Source of the DNA: Mesostigma viride
Lineage: Eukaryota; Streptophyta; Mesostigmatophyceae; Mesostigmatales; Mesostigmataceae
Direction: 5' to 3'
Assembly (NCBI GenBank): GCA_009746045.1
Contig: RPFO01000313.1
Location: 184,001-248,000, forward strand
Length of the DNA: 64,000 bases
Shown here: one piece after another, positions 11,036 through 20,730 of the stretch
Layout: each line of letters starts with the position of its first letter
How positions within the stretch are numbered: position 1 is the stretch's first letter
The notes under the pieces: generated by a model
The model's database searches: none
Told to the model about the DNA's origin: nothing
The model's input: only the letters and a program-made list of their open reading frames with translations
Position numbers and translations under genes: made by a program

Positions 11036-11478
11036 AGTTAATAAATGAGTGGACCTCTCAATGCTCAATGGCCTAACGCATGTGTTTATTACAATAAATC
11101 ACAAGCCCCGCACCCAACGTGCACAAGGGCATTTAGCATTGTCGACAAGCAACGCTCTGCCTGGCCGCCACGTCTGGAGCAGCCGACAGTGGCCGTTGGG
11201 CTCTGTGGTGCAGCCTGAGTGGCGCGACGCCACTGCTAGACTCTCAGGACCTTAGTCCAACGTCCGACACCTCAATGTCAGTCCCGAGTGGGTACTGGCG
11301 ACGCCGTACCGCCAATCCTACTTGGGTACTGGCGTCCGTCACCAGGACTCGGCTATCGAATAGTCTAGCCTGCCGAATCACATATAGCCGGGACTTCTGA
11401 CCGAGCCTACACGTGCGAAACCCCAGATAGCACATTGCTATCTGGTACTTAGCCTATGTCCACGACTAGAGGCTAACT
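11036..11478 (-). repeat. 3' LTR of Copia-like element
   Basis: A 443-bp LTR, almost identical to 17902-18344; the T/C difference near 11046 is one I can see. The ends are AGTTA and TAACT, an inverted pair, not the usual TG...CA. A run of about two dozen T's follows at about 11491-11515, which on the minus strand is a purine-only tract in the position of a polypurine tract. Confidence 0.85.
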
Positions 11479-11847
11479 CCAGTTTTATTCTTTTTTTTTT
11501 TTTTTTTTTTTTTTTAAGGCATCAGTGCTGCACCTCCAGTTTTTATTCCTTTTTGTTTTTTTCAGGTACTTGGCAATATCATGAATAAGACATTGGTACA
11601 GGAAAACTCATATCAGACCACAATGGACGTTGTGAATTAAAGCGCCCACAGACCCCATTGCCTTTAAATCTGACAGTGTCTTTGAGGTTTCTGAACCTAG
11701 GATCCCCTGTTTGTACAAGTCAGTGGAGTGATGAGTGGCTATGGAAAAACCAGGGGGCACATCAAGAAATTATTATGTTTGTTGCCAAGTTGCCACCAGC
11801 TGGGAAAGACCATAGTCTGCACCATTAGTCTGGAGTGCCCTATTTCA

Positions 11848-14499
11848 TCATCCATTTGTCTGACTAGACAGATAGGGATTCATTGCATCACACAGAAGCT
11901 GGTACTGGGTTGCTGCTAATGACGGAATCTTGGTCAATGCGTCAGCCAGGTTCTCCTCGTCTGGCAGATGCTGCCAGCTGGAAAAATAGCTTGTTTCCTG
12001 TTTCAAAATCACCCAGTCCAGATCAGTATGCACAGCAGCAGTCACAGATTTCTTGTTAAGGAAACTAATGACTGACTGACTGTCAGTGTGTAAGTGAGCA
12101 TGCACATCAGCCTTGCTGCCAGCCTGAGTTTGCAACCAGGTTAGTATGTGCTGAAGGGATCGAGCATGCTGCACAGCAGACACCACAGCACGGCACTCAG
12201 CAGAGTTACTGCCAACAGCTTTTCTGCGATGCAATCTGCTGTACCACGACACCATGGACATATAGTCTCCCTTGTTGGTAAGGAAGAACACCCCAGCCTC
12301 CCTGGCATCCATTTTTGTTATTACCCTACTCTCCATGGAGCTGTCCATCAGACAGTTAATGTGAATATCTTCCATGAGGTTGAGTGGATGAATGACAAGG
12401 GAAGGTCCAGCCTTTAGTAGCTTCTGGAGATCCTTAGGTTTCATGGTTTGTAATACTGTGTCATCAATCCTGCTGACCACTGCCAGATGAGGTGCACAGA
12501 TAGCACTCAGCCACCCTAATTTTCCTTTGACAGTAGCACACATGTGAGCAGGAATGCACGGAATATCAAGCAGCTCTAGGCATTCTTCTAAGTACTGGGC
12601 AGGCGGGGATAGAGTACACACCCACTGTTCCTGTTGCTCTTCCAGTGCTAGCATTATGCCACAGAACTGTAGGGGTTCTGGCCCCAGCTCTGTCTGCTTT
12701 CCAATCTCATATGACTGCTGAACCTGCTGAATGAACTTGTCAACTTCAGCTCTTGGTCCACAAATCAGTTGGTCATCACCATGCCACACAAACAGGAGCA
12801 AGCCAGAGGGTGTGGGCACAGCAAAGAGACAAGGGTCCAGATCATCATAAGTGGCATTAAGTTTCTTGAACACCTCTTCTGCTGATTTTCTGAAGATAGT
12901 GGGAGCACTTTGCAAACCTTCCACCCCTAGATTTAGGAGTAGATATGGCTCATCAATATCATGTGCCCATGCAGCAGGGGTGGGAACCACATAGACCTGA
13001 CCCTTCCACACATCTTGCGCTTTATCAGGGTCCCCTCTAAGGAAAGCCCTTTTGATATCAGTAGCTTTGCAGGCATAATCTTGGCCAGCATTGAGATGGT
13101 GGAGGAAGACAGAGAGCAGTATCCTGAGGGATGTTTGCTGCAGCCCAGGAGTGTAGAGTTCACCCTTGGACAGTTTTGACATGCCTTTTAATTCTGTCAC
13201 ACATGGCCTAGCATGATATATAGGTGAGCCTACTGGCTGTGCCTTGTGTTTTAGCACAAACTTGAGTCTCAACTTTTTGGCACCTTCTGGAATTTCCCAG
13301 ACAGGAGTGACAGGTGGCTTATAGTCAGGATGCTTAGGGTTTGGCAGCACCCACTCTTCGCGGGCTTGGTGCCTAATGGCTTGGATCCATTTTTGAAACC
13401 CTTTTTGTGTTTTGCATTGTTGGATTAGAGCATCATAGTTGTGAGGAGAGTGCATGGCTAAGTCCCACTTTCCAACCCCAAAGGACTGCGGGTGTGGCCT
13501 TTGATTGTGCACCTTTTTCTCTAGGTCAGGGATTTCACCTGGCCCATATTTGATGTTAATGGCCTTGATATAGGCATCTAATCCATGAACCAGTTGGGAC
13601 AATGGAATCTTGTAGTGATCCAAGGGAATGGCTCCTACCCCAGTCACACGCAGCTGGCTAGCAGTGATGGTGACACCTGGGTAAGAGATAAAGGGTTCTC
13701 CCAACAAAGCATTGCCCATGTACCCTTCCACTACCTGGAAAGGTGTCTGGATGCCAAGTATGGGGATCATTACTTGACCCAACACATCTAAGGTTGTTTT
13801 GCCTGAAAAATCTTGCACCTGTGTCCATGGTGAGGGTGCAAGTTGCAGACCAGGAATGGCTTGTGCACTGATCACACTGACCTGTGCCTGAGTGTCCACA
13901 GCTAGGATGCAGGATTCCTGGCTATAATCGGAGCACACAGCAGAGACCTTGGCCAAACCTGAGGCTTGTTTAGCCTTGCTCTTGTGAGCCTTATGCAGAG
14001 CTGCCAGGGCTTTTTCTAGCTTGGATTTGAACTCAGCTGGATTGCCTTTGTTTTGCTCTGGTACCTCATGCCTGGTTGAACTCTGCCCAGAGGGACTTAC
14101 ACCAGGTTGTGGGGTGACACGTACCTCACTGAGGGGTGGAGGAATGACAGAGGGTGTGGTAGTGCCATCATCAGCTCCTGGTGTTGGAATGCTGGGTGGT
14201 TCTGCTTGCTCACCAGAGTTAAGGAGGGAATCCATGTTCAAGGACTCTTCCCCTGGCACGTCTGCCAAAGGAGGGAAATACTTCTTAACTCTATGACTGC
14301 TCACCCTGTGTTTTCTCCCTGTTTCCAAACTTCGAATATCCATATTTTTTCCTTTTTTGGTCATTCTTAGAACAGTGCACGGACCATACCACATGCCTGT
14401 CTTGCCATGTTTGGTTTCTTTGAAATATAGGACTTGTTCACCCAGTTGGAATACTGTTCTGGGGTGTGTTATGTCCTTTTCAGCTAGCTTATCAGCCAC
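11848..14499 (-). CDS. Copia-like Pol: integrase C-terminus, retropepsin, RT, RNase H
   Basis: An 883-aa frame. Residues about 15-75 are an integrase C-terminal domain (VFQLGEQVLYF, MWYGPCTVLRM). Residues about 200-300 form a retropepsin-like domain: AVDTQAQVSVIS, then NALLGEPFI. RT follows with KLRLKFVLKHK, ATDIKRAFLRG, a diverged LGVEGLQSAPTIF equivalent of the Copia YGLKQ box, and FVWHGDDQLI as catalytic box. RNase H has CLMDSSMES, SAECRAV, HTDSQSV and NLADALTK. It overlaps the upstream frame by 16 nt in the -1 frame and has no convincing ATG at its start (the first codon is GTG). The related element at 60289-62928 reads through the same point in one frame, so this looks like a single-base lesion, though -1 recoding is not excluded. 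The product would be the replication enzymes of the element. Confidence 0.88.
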   Translation of the reverse strand: MADKLAEKDITHPRTVFQLGEQVLYFKETKHGKTGMWYGPCTVLRMTKKGKNMDIRSLETGRKHRVSSHRVKKYFPPLADVPGEESLNMDSLLNSGEQAEPPSIPTPGADDGTTTPSVIPPPLSEVRVTPQPGVSPSGQSSTRHEVPEQNKGNPAEFKSKLEKALAALHKAHKSKAKQASGLAKVSAVCSDYSQESCILAVDTQAQVSVISAQAIPGLQLAPSPWTQVQDFSGKTTLDVLGQVMIPILGIQTPFQVVEGYMGNALLGEPFISYPGVTITASQLRVTGVGAIPLDHYKIPLSQLVHGLDAYIKAINIKYGPGEIPDLEKKVHNQRPHPQSFGVGKWDLAMHSPHNYDALIQQCKTQKGFQKWIQAIRHQAREEWVLPNPKHPDYKPPVTPVWEIPEGAKKLRLKFVLKHKAQPVGSPIYHARPCVTELKGMSKLSKGELYTPGLQQTSLRILLSVFLHHLNAGQDYACKATDIKRAFLRGDPDKAQDVWKGQVYVVPTPAAWAHDIDEPYLLLNLGVEGLQSAPTIFRKSAEEVFKKLNATYDDLDPCLFAVPTPSGLLLFVWHGDDQLICGPRAEVDKFIQQVQQSYEIGKQTELGPEPLQFCGIMLALEEQQEQWVCTLSPPAQYLEECLELLDIPCIPAHMCATVKGKLGWLSAICAPHLAVVSRIDDTVLQTMKPKDLQKLLKAGPSLVIHPLNLMEDIHINCLMDSSMESRVITKMDAREAGVFFLTNKGDYMSMVSWYSRLHRRKAVGSNSAECRAVVSAVQHARSLQHILTWLQTQAGSKADVHAHLHTDSQSVISFLNKKSVTAAVHTDLDWVILKQETSYFSSWQHLPDEENLADALTKIPSLAATQYQLLCDAMNPYLSSQTNG

Positions 14500-17400
14500 T
14501 TTAGCCTTACTGTGTTATACAGAGCTAATACCTCTGGAGGGTACACACCTGCCTGTAAGCCAATGGGAAGGATTTCCCCCCATGGTGCATGCAACACAGG
14601 TCTAAGGTTAAGTGTAGCACAGATTTCACTGCACCACAGTGCTCTGTCAGCATAGCTTCCAGATGTGGCTTTCAGGTCAGTGGATTTCGCCACTAAAGTT
14701 TTGACTGACCTGATGGTTCTTTCAATGACACCCTGCCCTTCATGATCTTGCAATCCAGCAATCTCAATATTAGCATCCCATCCTTCACACTCAGCCAGAC
14801 AGCTAAACTGTTGATCAAGCAGTATAGTGTCAACTGGGTAGAATCTGGGCAATGCTATCACAAGTGCTGCACGCAGTTGCTCTTTAGCCATTCCAGGTAG
14901 GGGTTCCATGACAGTGAATCTGGACCATGTGTCTTTTAGGATCAGATATTGTTCACCATCGATATGCACGACATCACCCACAATTATTCCCCTTTGGGTG
15001 GGTGGTGTTGCGACATGCCATTTGGGAGGTTTTGGGCCATGGAACTGACATTGCTGGCAGTGTTTTCTAGCCAACCTGACAGCATTCCTGAGTCGTGAAC
15101 CTCCTGCTCTTCTGGCAATCTTTTCTGCCACCACCTCATGACCCATGGCTATGTGGAGCTGGGTTGCTAGTTCCCTTAAGTCTACTGTGTCAACAGCAGC
15201 TGGGGTAAGAGCTTTGAGGTAGGGCAGTATCACATTATACGTGGAGGAGATTTTCTGAGCTGCCTCAAAATCTAGCAGTCCCTTGTCTTTATCCCCAATG
15301 ATAATGAGATCATATAAATCCACATAGGCGTGCTGTGAGGACGTACATCCTTTTGGAGCCTTGTCCTGCCGGTCGCACCACGTGCCGGGGGGCAGATGGC
15401 GGGGGTGCTTGCAACCGAAGCAGAGGTCCACGTCGCCTACTGCGGGGTTCCACTTGCAGTCCGCCCGCTGGTGTCCCTTGGTGCCACACCGGGTGCACTT
15501 GTTCTTGGGACCTGCATGGGGGGGCTGAGCAGTGGGTGCAGGGGTGGGTGGGGCAGGTGTGGGGGGGGTGGGCCGCCTCCACTGGTTTGGCTTGAGCTGA
15601 GCAGGCTGTCCCGGCTGGCCTTGGGGCTGGTTGCCCTTGGCCTTCTTGGACTGGCCGCCCTGCTGCCCCCCTAGCTGGCGCTTTTTTCCTTGCCCCTTCC
15701 CTTGGGTCTGTTGGACCTTGGGGGTTGGGGTTGCAGACGGAGCACCTATAGCCAGGGGAGTCAGGCAGTCTTGGATATGGTTCATCCCCGCCCGGAAATC
15801 GTTCCACAGAGGTTTGAGACCTGCAACCACAGTGGCGTACACAGCTTTGTCCAGGTTAGCATTTGACAACCATGAATACAGCAGGTAGCTAGCAGGCAGA
15901 CCCCTGAGATCAGGGTCCTTTTCTACAGCCAACCTATAATTCTTGCAATCAGTGGCATAGTCTTGCTTGTTGACCTGGTAAGCATTAAGCCAGTTGAAAC
16001 CACGGATGGATTCAAACTGTGTCCTATCCACCAGCAAGTGCTTAAGCTCATCCATGAAGGCTGGCCACAATGCAATTGCTAGGTTAGGTGTCCCAGCCTT
16101 TTCTTGGTAAATCTGGACCAAGGTTTTAATGGCTGGGGCTGACCTATGGATGGTGGTGGATGCACGCAAGGCACTGAACCAGTTCTGGACATTCAGAGAC
16201 TCAAAACAGTAGTTCAGGCTAAACAAAAATTCCTTGGCCTGTTCCTGGGTGTAACCCTCAGGTAAGCCAGGGATTTCTATTTTAGATTCTTTTTGTTTTG
16301 GGTTAAACGTACCTTTGACCGGGTCCTTCTTTTCAGCCAAGAAAGTCTTGACTGCTTGTTGAAGATCAGCCTCCTCCATGTTCGCCCTGCCCCTTTCCAG
16401 CTGGGAGATACTGGCCAGGAGGCCATCCAGCTGGGTGCGCGACAGGTCGTCCATGGGGTTGGTGGCCATGGTCTTGAGCTGTGCCGTGAGTATGGCAAGC
16501 AGCTCTTGGACGTCCCCCTTAAGGGTGGGTGGGGTTGGGTCCACTGGGGTCCCTTTTGCCACCGCCTTGCTCTTATCTGACTGCCCTGGTGTGGGTGCAG
16601 TCTGCTGGGCCTCCGCAGAAGGTGGTTGTGTTCCAGCTTGCTGTGCTAGTGCAGTGGCTGGTGGTGTTCCAGCTGCAGGCGCAGGGTCTTGTTCCCCTTG
16701 CCTTACTCCACTGCTGGTAGGAAAACCCTTGGCCTGGCCAAGCTGCTGCAGCGCTGCTGCTTGGGCTGCCAGGCCGCCCTCACGGGCTATCATGGCCTCT
16801 AGGAGTTTATTCTCCACCACCTTGCGGCGGTGGAGCTCCTGGGCATCCGGGTCACTTGGGGGTTTGCTGGGGGAGCTGGGGACAGTGCCCTGGCTCTTGC
16901 CCTGCAGCACCCTTGGTGACACGGCCCCTCCAACCACCCTTTGGCTCAAATCAGTGCCAGGGGTGGGGAGGGTATGTGCAGGGAGTGCAGGCGTTTCTGT
17001 TGCCTGCATCTTCTCCTGCAGCTTGGTCAGCTGCAACAGGAGGGAATTGAGTTGGTCCGCTGTTAGCGTGACCCCCTCGTCCCCCTGTGCAACAACCAGC
17101 TCATTGAAGAGGCGCTCATGGAGCACCTCTCCAGCTTGCATGGCAGCCAGCTGCTTTTCAGCAGTCATGTTGCGGGCCGCTGTCTTTTTGCGGTCCCGCT
17201 CTTGCTGTGCAAGACGGCGTGCCTCTACAAACTGGGCGGCGGCCTGTTCGACCGCCTGATTGAGTGGATTCATCTCAATCTCCCCATCAGAAACCCCTGG
17301 GGAGAGGGTGACCTCGTCATCAGACAGCTGAATGCTGCCGATGACGGGTCCTGGGACCTTCTTGGTCCGCATTTTGAACATGTATGCGTCCCTCTTCAGC

Positions 17401-17870
17401 TTCCTCTCGTACCCCCCCGCTTTCTGAGCGGATGAGGGGACGATCGGCACCCCCGCTTGTTCTCCACCGCTTTTGGCTATTCCGCCCTCCTCCTGAGGAG
17501 GTTGGGACGGTGCCTTAGCGGGGAGGTCAGCGGGGCTTGCCTGAGGGCTGGGGGACCGCATACTGCTTACGGATTTTTGCGAGCTAGCTGGGCTAGAAAA
17601 AACAGATTTTTCGGCCTGTTCGGCCAAGGAGGTTACCTGTTTTTGCAGGGCTGCCAGCTGCCGCTCTTGGGCGGCTGCCTTGACGCTTTGCTGAGCCATC
17701 GCTGTCGCTAGCTGCCTAGCCACTAGCTGTTCCTGCTCCGCCTGCGCCCTTCTTGCTTTTTTAATTTTCTTGGCCGCAGCCTTCTCCTCTACTGTTGGCA
17801 CCGTCTGCCAGCCAGCATCATCTATCCGCTTCTTTTTGAATTTCAGGCCTGGCATAATAGGATCTCCCAT
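14484..17870 (-). CDS. Copia-like Gag with zinc knuckles and integrase core
   Basis: A 1128-aa frame from an ATG (MGDPIMPG) about 30 bp inside the 5' LTR/PBS. The first 450 residues are basic, Ala/Gln-rich and coiled-coil-like. A Gag core follows around residues 540-720, with FNWLNAYQVNKQDY and LLYSWLSNANLDKAV. A Gln/Pro-rich basic stretch leads into a CCHC knuckle (CTRCGTKGHQRADC) and a second Cys cluster (CFGCKHPRHLPPGTWC). The integrase has an HHCC-like region (HIAMGH ... CQQCQ) and a core with VVHIDG, LLDQQF and GVIERTIRSVK as candidate D, D and E regions. The frame stops just before the integrase C-terminal domain, which continues in the overlapping downstream frame. Confidence 0.88.
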   Translation of the reverse strand: MGDPIMPGLKFKKKRIDDAGWQTVPTVEEKAAAKKIKKARRAQAEQEQLVARQLATAMAQQSVKAAAQERQLAALQKQVTSLAEQAEKSVFSSPASSQKSVSSMRSPSPQASPADLPAKAPSQPPQEEGGIAKSGGEQAGVPIVPSSAQKAGGYERKLKRDAYMFKMRTKKVPGPVIGSIQLSDDEVTLSPGVSDGEIEMNPLNQAVEQAAAQFVEARRLAQQERDRKKTAARNMTAEKQLAAMQAGEVLHERLFNELVVAQGDEGVTLTADQLNSLLLQLTKLQEKMQATETPALPAHTLPTPGTDLSQRVVGGAVSPRVLQGKSQGTVPSSPSKPPSDPDAQELHRRKVVENKLLEAMIAREGGLAAQAAALQQLGQAKGFPTSSGVRQGEQDPAPAAGTPPATALAQQAGTQPPSAEAQQTAPTPGQSDKSKAVAKGTPVDPTPPTLKGDVQELLAILTAQLKTMATNPMDDLSRTQLDGLLASISQLERGRANMEEADLQQAVKTFLAEKKDPVKGTFNPKQKESKIEIPGLPEGYTQEQAKEFLFSLNYCFESLNVQNWFSALRASTTIHRSAPAIKTLVQIYQEKAGTPNLAIALWPAFMDELKHLLVDRTQFESIRGFNWLNAYQVNKQDYATDCKNYRLAVEKDPDLRGLPASYLLYSWLSNANLDKAVYATVVAGLKPLWNDFRAGMNHIQDCLTPLAIGAPSATPTPKVQQTQGKGQGKKRQLGGQQGGQSKKAKGNQPQGQPGQPAQLKPNQWRRPTPPTPAPPTPAPTAQPPHAGPKNKCTRCGTKGHQRADCKWNPAVGDVDLCFGCKHPRHLPPGTWCDRQDKAPKGCTSSQHAYVDLYDLIIIGDKDKGLLDFEAAQKISSTYNVILPYLKALTPAAVDTVDLRELATQLHIAMGHEVVAEKIARRAGGSRLRNAVRLARKHCQQCQFHGPKPPKWHVATPPTQRGIIVGDVVHIDGEQYLILKDTWSRFTVMEPLPGMAKEQLRAALVIALPRFYPVDTILLDQQFSCLAECEGWDANIEIAGLQDHEGQGVIERTIRSVKTLVAKSTDLKATSGSYADRALWCSEICATLNLRPVLHAPWGEILPIGLQAGVYPPEVLALYNTVRLKWLIS

Positions 17871-17882
17871 GATTTTGTCTAT

Positions 17883-17901
17883 GGTAAACGACTTTAATTC
17901 A
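17883..17901 (-). other. Presumed primer binding region, tRNA not identified
   Basis: The minus strand directly inside the 5' LTR reads TGAATTAAAGTCGTTTACC. It does not look like the initiator-Met type found in the 1-4641 element and does not begin with TGG. A different or internal tRNA site may be used. Confidence 0.35.
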
Positions 17902-18344
17902 AGTTAATAAACGAGTGGACCTCTCAATGCTCAATGGCCTAACGCATGTGTTTATTACAATAAATCACAAGCCCCGCACCCAACGTGCACAAGGGCATTT
18001 AGCATTGTCGACAAGCAACGCTCTGCCTGGCCGCCACGTCTGGAGCAGCCGACAGTGGCCGTTGGGCTCTGTGGTGCAGCCTGAGTGGCGCGACGCCACT
18101 GCTAGACTCTCAGGACCTTAGTCCAACGTCCGACACCTCAATGTCAGTCCCGAGTGGGTACTGGCGACGCCGTACCGCCAATCCTACTTGGGTACTGGCG
18201 TCCGTCACCAGGACTCGGCTATCGAATAGTCTAGCCTGCCGAATCACATATAGCCGGGACTTCTGACCGAGCCTACACGTGCGAAACCCCAGATAGCACA
18301 TTGCTATCTGGTACTTAGCCTATGTCCACGACTAGAGGCTAACT
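17902..18344 (-). repeat. 5' LTR of Copia-like element
   Basis: A 443-bp copy of 11036-11478 with the same AGTTA/TAACT ends, followed by CGGGG (18345-18349). It is the 5' LTR for the minus-strand genes and should carry their promoter. The two LTRs have the same length and near identity, so the insertion is young relative to the decayed gypsy host element. Confidence 0.88.
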
Positions 18345-18349
18345 CGGGG

Positions 18350-19530
18350 TACTTGCGCTCAGCGGGGAGCATAGTCCTAGAAATGTACTCTATAGGCTGT
18401 AAGCCCTGGCCCTGATCCTGAAGGAGAACACCACCTATAGCCACTTTACTAGCGTCTGTAGCTACTACGAAGGGTTTAGTAGTTTCCGGAAGAATGAGGA
18501 CAGGAGTCCTGAGTCAGGAGAAGGGATTATAAACAAACAAATGCCGACTGACACTCATCACTCCAAAGAAAAGGGATATCTTTCTAAGTTATTAATGGGC
18601 GCCGCTATAGTGGCAAACCGAGGGATAAAACATCTATAGTAGGAGGCAATACCTAGGAAACTACGCACACTCTTAACATCGGTAGGGGTAGGCCAATCTT
18701 GAATAGACTTAGTTTTATCCGGGTCGGTAGCAACACCGGCATCTGATAACACGTGACCTAGGAAGGGTACACTCCTACCGGAGCGCACTTTAGCACGCGG
18801 CGAGCCCACAACGAATTTTCTGCCATTATTTCTAATACTTTCTTTAAATCGCGGAGGTGTGTTTCAAAGTCTGGGGAATAAATAAGAATATCATCTAAAT
18901 AGGCCTGGGCACATTCACGGTCGTGCTCAGCCCAAGAAACAGAGGAGAAGGATGGATCTTTTAAATCAGAGGACACCTGGGGAAGGTGGGTGTTGCCCAT
19001 TACAGTCCTAAGAACTTCATTCATTAACATTTGAAAGGAAGCAGGAGAATTGCACAAACCCATGGCAGCTACTCTAAACTGATAATGACCAAAAGAGGTA
19101 GCGAACGCGGTATTGTGACAATCTTCGGGCGCTATGCGCAACTGCCAAAACCCATCTGCACAGTCTTACACAGTAAAACACGTAGAACCCTTAACCTTAT
19201 TTAATATGTCATCAATACGAGGCAAAGGATACTTACACTTGTAGACTTAACGGTAATATCATTTAGTTTCCTATAATCCGTAACTAGACGAAACTTGCCG
19301 TTTGGCTTAGGCACTAAAAGAACACCAGCTGAGTAGGGGGAGTTGCTAGGCTCTATTAATCCTGCTTCTAATAATGACACTAAAATCTGCGGTTTTAGTT
19401 CCTTTAACTCGGTAGGGCCACTTGCGAGGGTCCGACCCATCAAACTTGGGCAACTTAACCGCAGCACTAACAAAAGCGCCCAAACTGGTAGCAGCGGTGC
19501 AGTAGCAACGTTAGCCGCCATGTTCCCCAG
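18350..19530 (-). pseudogene. Ty3/gypsy RT and start of RNase H (frameshifted)
   Basis: The minus-strand order is: GLIEPSNSPYSAGVLLVPKPNGKFR, VTDYRKLNDIT, a gap of damaged sequence, then WQLRIAPEDCHNTAFAT, AMGLCNSPASF and YLDDILIYS (intact catalytic Y-x-D-D). Next come VPFLGHVLSD, VRSFLGIASYYRCFI and, near 18490-18350, an RNase H start with VATDASKVAIGGVL. These are textbook gypsy RT motifs. Frameshifts at about 19150-19200, 18780 and 18500 break the gene. The far side of RNase H resumes at 11030, so this and 8003-11030 are one element. I could not find LTRs; upstream of 19530 the sequence is degraded. Confidence 0.85.
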
Positions 19531-20147
19531 ATAAAAGCACTAACGACCCTGAGCAAGTTCCCACCCCTCTAAATCAAAACCCAAACCAGCTCCACCTGGA
19601 TGCCCGGAGGGGTGCTGCCTATCAAACACAGGATCTGTAAGTTCTGGGGGGTACACACAATATCCCAGACATAGGTACTGCCCCTGTATCGTGAGGATTG
19701 GATATTGATGGTTTATACTGCGTTGATTGTGCAAGAAGATCAGCTATAGGTGCCCATAATCATGGTGTATAATCATGTGTTCAATGTTAGCATCTTGCCA
19801 CCATTTGCTAGCATGCATTCCAGCGTAATATTTGCCTGCATGTAAGCTCATGGATCACTCAACCTATCCAAGCCTTGCATTACATGTGCCTCTTGCTTTC
19901 AGTATTGCACGCGTTATGGAACAAAAACCCAGCACCTCCCTTCCCACGAGGCATGTGCTCAACACGTTGTGAGAGTGGATGTTGCTTTGGCTATGGCTGC
20001 CTGATTCAGTCATATTAGGTCATCCAGTCATGATGTTTGATGCATGTTTGATGCCTATGTAACTTGTACAACACCTATTTTCAACGTTTTGACCCTCCTA
20101 GCTCATTATGGCCCCGCATATGGTGCTCGTTTCGTCGCGTCATGCTG
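19531..20147. other. Spacer, possible remnant of gypsy 5' region
   Basis: About 600 bp with only short frames. A 64-aa minus-strand frame at 19540-19734 could be degraded upstream gypsy coding sequence, but I cannot confirm that. No repeat or RNA gene was seen. Confidence 0.3.
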
Positions 20148-20160
20148 TCATGGCTGTGAA
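20148..20160. repeat. Target-site duplication of LINE derivative A (imperfect)
   Basis: TCATGGCTGTGAA here matches TCATGCTGTGAA at 22699-22710 with one inserted G. The two lie immediately outside the 3' tail and the 5' start of the minus-strand element, as expected for target-primed insertion. Confidence 0.65.
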
Positions 20161-20642
20161 TTGAATTGAATTGAATTGTAACCGATAACTCCGTTGGGAG
20201 TATATGTAGCACATAACCCTGAGAAGGGGTATATGGCCTATAATACACTCTGGGCTACTTCCTGCAAGGGTAGGGTGTAAACTACACCTGCTCTGGGTGC
20301 ACAAAGTGCACCTGCACACCACGTACGCACTATGACTATCGTAGCACCTAACGAAAGGTGCTGGCCTAGGGGGGAAGAAGATCAGCATGGCTATACAAAG
20401 GCTAGCTAGGGCATGGCTTCTCAGCAGAGAGTAACTCCCTGCATGGGCACAGCATAATTAAATAAAGAGTGGCATCTATCCGCTGGCCGGTACTAAGTCG
20501 CCGGCCTGGGCGCCTAGTCAGGTGGGCATCAAAGATTGGTGTCTAGATGCATGCTAGTCGGTGCCTAAGCAAGGTACGGACGCCAGTGCGCGCCGGGACG
20601 GTCAGAGAACCGTCGCCCTCGGTAGCACAGATCCGCTGAGTG

Positions 20643-20730
20643 CCGGTAGTCTCGGGTTAGAGGCTCGAGCATGCACTATCGGGTAGCCTACCGGTAGTCT
20701 CGGGTTAGAGGCTCGAGCATGCCTTATCGG
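20643..20730. repeat. Direct repeat, two 40-bp units
   Basis: Units at 20643-20682 and 20691-20730 share CCGGTAGTCTCGGGTTAGAG and the following GCTCGAGCATGC, differing at a few bases before ATCGG. They lie in the 3' non-coding part of LINE derivative A. Confidence 0.75.

Larger units (their letters stand above)
11036..18344 (-). mobile_element. Complete Copia-like LTR retrotransposon with INT-PR-RT order
   Basis: A 7309-bp element with two 443-bp LTRs and a 5-bp target duplication, inserted in the RNase H region of a minus-strand gypsy element. It has two large minus-strand frames. The first (17870 to 14484) carries Gag, zinc knuckles and most of the integrase. The second (14499 to 11848) carries the integrase C-terminus, retropepsin, RT and RNase H. 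The RT/RNase H features are Copia-type, but the protease lies between integrase and RT. The element appears nearly intact. Confidence 0.9.

Noticed and set aside
11491-11515. Poly(T) run as a retroposed poly(A) tail
   Set aside because: It lies directly inside the 3' LTR of the minus-strand element where the polypurine tract belongs, with no separate retroposed gene next to it.
16378-17259. 293-aa plus-strand frame
   Set aside because: Antisense to the Ala/Gln-rich Gag of the minus-strand Copia-like element; no motif of its own.
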